Below are positions 6,907 through 7,861 of a stretch of 7,861 nucleotides of DNA, in pieces. The first letter of the stretch is position 1, and each line of letters opens with the position of its first letter. Under the pieces are notes generated by a model, which was given only the letters and a program-made list of their open reading frames with translations, made no database searches and was not told where the DNA came from. Origin of the DNA: Xanthobacteraceae bacterium (GTDB lineage Bacteria; Pseudomonadota; Alphaproteobacteria; Rhizobiales; Xanthobacteraceae); contig JASHRR010000474.1 of assembly GCA_030037185.1 (NCBI GenBank), forward strand, positions 1-7,861, in the 5' to 3' direction. Made by a program: the position numbers and the translations under genes.

Positions 6907-6927
6907 CCTCCCCGGCAAGCGGGCAGG
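6907..6927. repeat. Imperfect GC-rich palindrome, eroded intergenic repeat
   Basis: CCTCCCCG (6907-6914) and CGGGCAGG (6920-6927) pair with one mismatch around the 5-base loop GCAAG. The surrounding CCCTAACCTTCCCTACC and trailing GCAAGGGCGGTG look like a decayed copy of the CCCTCCCC-GCAAG-GGGGAGGG repeats scattered between genes in Bradyrhizobium-like genomes. It is similar to the element at 3721-3751. Copy number cannot be judged from one window. Confidence 0.5.
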
Positions 6928-7033
6928 CAAGGGCGGTGGGCCGGAAAAGGTTAAGGAGTGGCTTTTCCAACAGGCGCGCTCCCGGTGTGATGGCATCGAC
7001 GCGCTCCGACGCAATCGGCTGCCGGGAGTAGCT

Positions 7034-7126
7034 ATGGGAGCAAACATTTGTGTTGCTGCTGCGCTCGATGACTGGACAAAATCCGCAACTTCCGCCATTG
7101 ACGATAAGGCAAATGTGGAGCCGTAA
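7034..7126 (+). CDS. Possible 30-residue small ORF upstream of the four-Cys protein
   Basis: A 30-codon frame begins ATGGGAGCAAAC and ends with TAA at 7124-7126. Its main support is a well-placed GGGAG at 7024-7028, five bases before the ATG, better than the ribosome-binding site of the next gene. The peptide starts MGANICVAAALDDW, is mildly acidic, and has no membrane segment or motif I recognise. The GGGAG lies in the right arm of an inverted repeat with 6979-6985, which could hide the site in mRNA. It ends 76 bases before the next gene and could be a leader peptide or a chance ORF. Confidence 0.22.
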   Translation: MGANICVAAALDDWTKSATSAIDDKANVEP

Positions 7127-7202
7127 TACGGGCACAGTCGGCCAGCGTGACTGTGCGTCATCCTTGCTCAAGTCAGCCTCGACAGAAACCGATCGTGCGA
7201 CC

Positions 7203-7676
7203 ATGTTCGTTGTAGCTTGGCGTTTTCTAGCAATCGTCGTCAGCGCGACAGTCTTTGTAGCCGCACCCCTCGTTGCCCAGAATGGGGAGCAGAAGCCCGC
7301 CGCGGCCGGCAAGGGGGAGGCCGCCAAGGATGCGGCCGGCCGTACCGACGAAATAGCGGAGGCGGCCCGCGCCATGACCGGCCCCGCGGCCCGGGGCGAA
7401 TGTGTCTGGCTGGGCGTCCGCGCGGTCGGCCTGATGTGGAAGGACGACCTCGACACCGCGTTCCGTCACCTTGAGTTGTATGACCGGTTCGGCTGTCCGG
7501 CCGAGCACATTCAAATCAGTTTCCGATGCGTCGTACGCCAGGGCAACATCGATCAGAAGGATCAAAAGTCGACCGACGCGTTCAATAAGCTCGTCGATGA
7601 GTGCTGGAGGAATCCCGCCCTTCAGCCCCCTCCCCCACCTCCCCCGCCGGCGGCGGAAAAGTCGGGAACCAAATAG
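7203..7676 (+). CDS. Small exported four-Cys protein, possible beta-(1,3),(1,6)-glucan biosynthesis accessory
   Basis: A 157-residue protein predicted to be exported. Residues 1-25 form a signal peptide (MFVVAWRFLAIVV, ending APLVA before Gln26), followed by an Ala/Lys/Glu-rich linker. The conserved-looking core at about 64-138 holds four Cys (67, 98, 109, 134), enough for two disulfides, with motifs CVWLG, MWKDDLDTAFRHLELYDRFG, CPAEHIQ and CVVRQG. The tail has eight prolines in a row (142-149) and ends EKSGTK. The core resembles, from memory, short bradyrhizobial proteins annotated as beta-1,3/beta-1,6-glucan biosynthesis proteins (possibly the NdvD class); the divergent GH17 gene next door fits this, but no catalytic motif is visible and the assignment is tentative. 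The start at 7203 is chosen because it opens the signal peptide; in-frame starts at 7050, 7068 and 7113 would add unlikely polar sequence in front of it. No strong ribosome-binding site precedes it. Confidence 0.78.
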   Translation: MFVVAWRFLAIVVSATVFVAAPLVAQNGEQKPAAAGKGEAAKDAAGRTDEIAEAARAMTGPAARGECVWLGVRAVGLMWKDDLDTAFRHLELYDRFGCPAEHIQISFRCVVRQGNIDQKDQKSTDAFNKLVDECWRNPALQPPPPPPPPAAEKSGTK

Positions 7677-7861
7677 CTGCCGGCGAATTATGATTACTTG
7701 GTATATCTTGTCGCAGTGCTTTTTATGTTGCTGTAGTGGTTTTGCCCTCAAAACGCCACGTCCGCTCATTACTCGAAACTTACGCGGTGCTTTGTTATCG
7801 CGGCAAGCCATTACTGACCGTACCTAGGGGACAAGGTTCCGGTCTAACATTTCCGCCCCCT
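7677..7861. other. Right-edge intergenic region
   Basis: After the stop of the four-Cys protein gene the sequence becomes more AT-rich (7685-7745). I see no terminator hairpin with a T-run, no coding frame with family similarity and no clear promoter. AGGGG at 7826-7830 and CCCCT at 7857-7861 are inverted arms at the edge, too short to interpret. Confidence 0.4.

Larger units (their letters stand above)
6831..7202. other. Divergent intergenic region between GH17 gene and four-Cys protein gene
   Basis: This 372-base region should contain the start signals of both flanking genes. It holds an imperfect palindrome at 6907-6927, a 7-bp inverted repeat GGAAAAG/CTTTTCC at 6943-6949 and 6962-6968 without a T-tract, and a second inverted pair CTCCCGG (6979-6985) / CCGGGAG (7022-7028). 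A possible 30-codon ORF lies at 7034-7126. I saw no clear promoter boxes and recognised no transposase remnant or RNA gene. Confidence 0.5.

Noticed and set aside
6943..6968. Inverted repeat GGAAAAG/CTTTTCC as a terminator or mobile-element end
   Set aside because: The stem has 7 bp with a 12-base loop, no T-tract on either strand, no adjacent transposase and no target-site duplication.
7050..7202. Upstream start (GTG at 7050 or ATG at 7068) for the four-Cys protein
   Set aside because: The extra 46-51 residues are polar and would place the signal peptide internally. They also overlap a region with no similarity to the family as I recall it.

Overview
The window is GC-rich DNA from a Gram-negative bacterium, most likely an alphaproteobacterium of the order Hyphomicrobiales near Bradyrhizobium, Rhodopseudomonas, Rhodoplanes or Pseudolabrys. 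The signs are the base composition and codon style, the residues kept in GlmS and GlmU, a secreted TPR protein with a Cys pair ahead of its repeats, and a GH17 plus integral-membrane protein of the type linked to bradyrhizobial beta-(1,3),(1,6)-glucan. This placement comes from recognising families, not from a marker gene.

Layout. 1-2481, minus strand: glmU then glmS, the enzymes that make UDP-GlcNAc for peptidoglycan and lipid A. glmS runs off the left edge, with its first 370 codons present. glmU is abnormal: it stops matching its family at about residue 334, in the middle of the left-handed beta-helix, and ends after an unrelated 18-residue tail. The roughly 310 bp between glmU and glmS contain no recognisable remainder of the acetyltransferase domain in any frame. 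2677-3597, minus: an exported six-TPR protein. 3598-3685: a short AT-rich divergent promoter region. 3686-5260, plus: an exported alpha/beta-hydrolase whose stop codon abuts the start of a small four-helix membrane protein (TAAATG), a likely two-gene unit. 5223-6830, minus: an envelope GH17 enzyme with a polytopic C-terminal half, overlapping the small membrane gene by 38 bp tail to tail. 6831-7202: a non-coding stretch with a degenerate palindrome and a possible 30-codon ORF. 7203-7676, plus: a small exported four-Cys protein, divergent from the GH17 gene and possibly a beta-glucan biosynthesis accessory protein. 7677-7861: no gene seen.

Most products act on or outside the inner membrane: cell-wall precursor synthesis at the left, and periplasmic TPR, hydrolase and glucan-modifying proteins at the right. 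The observations most worth checking are the amputated glmU, the GH17/four-Cys pair as a candidate glucan module without its synthase in view, and the small membrane protein with a loop Cys pair that resembles part of a VKOR-type oxidoreductase. No mobile element, CRISPR array, tRNA or rRNA was seen.
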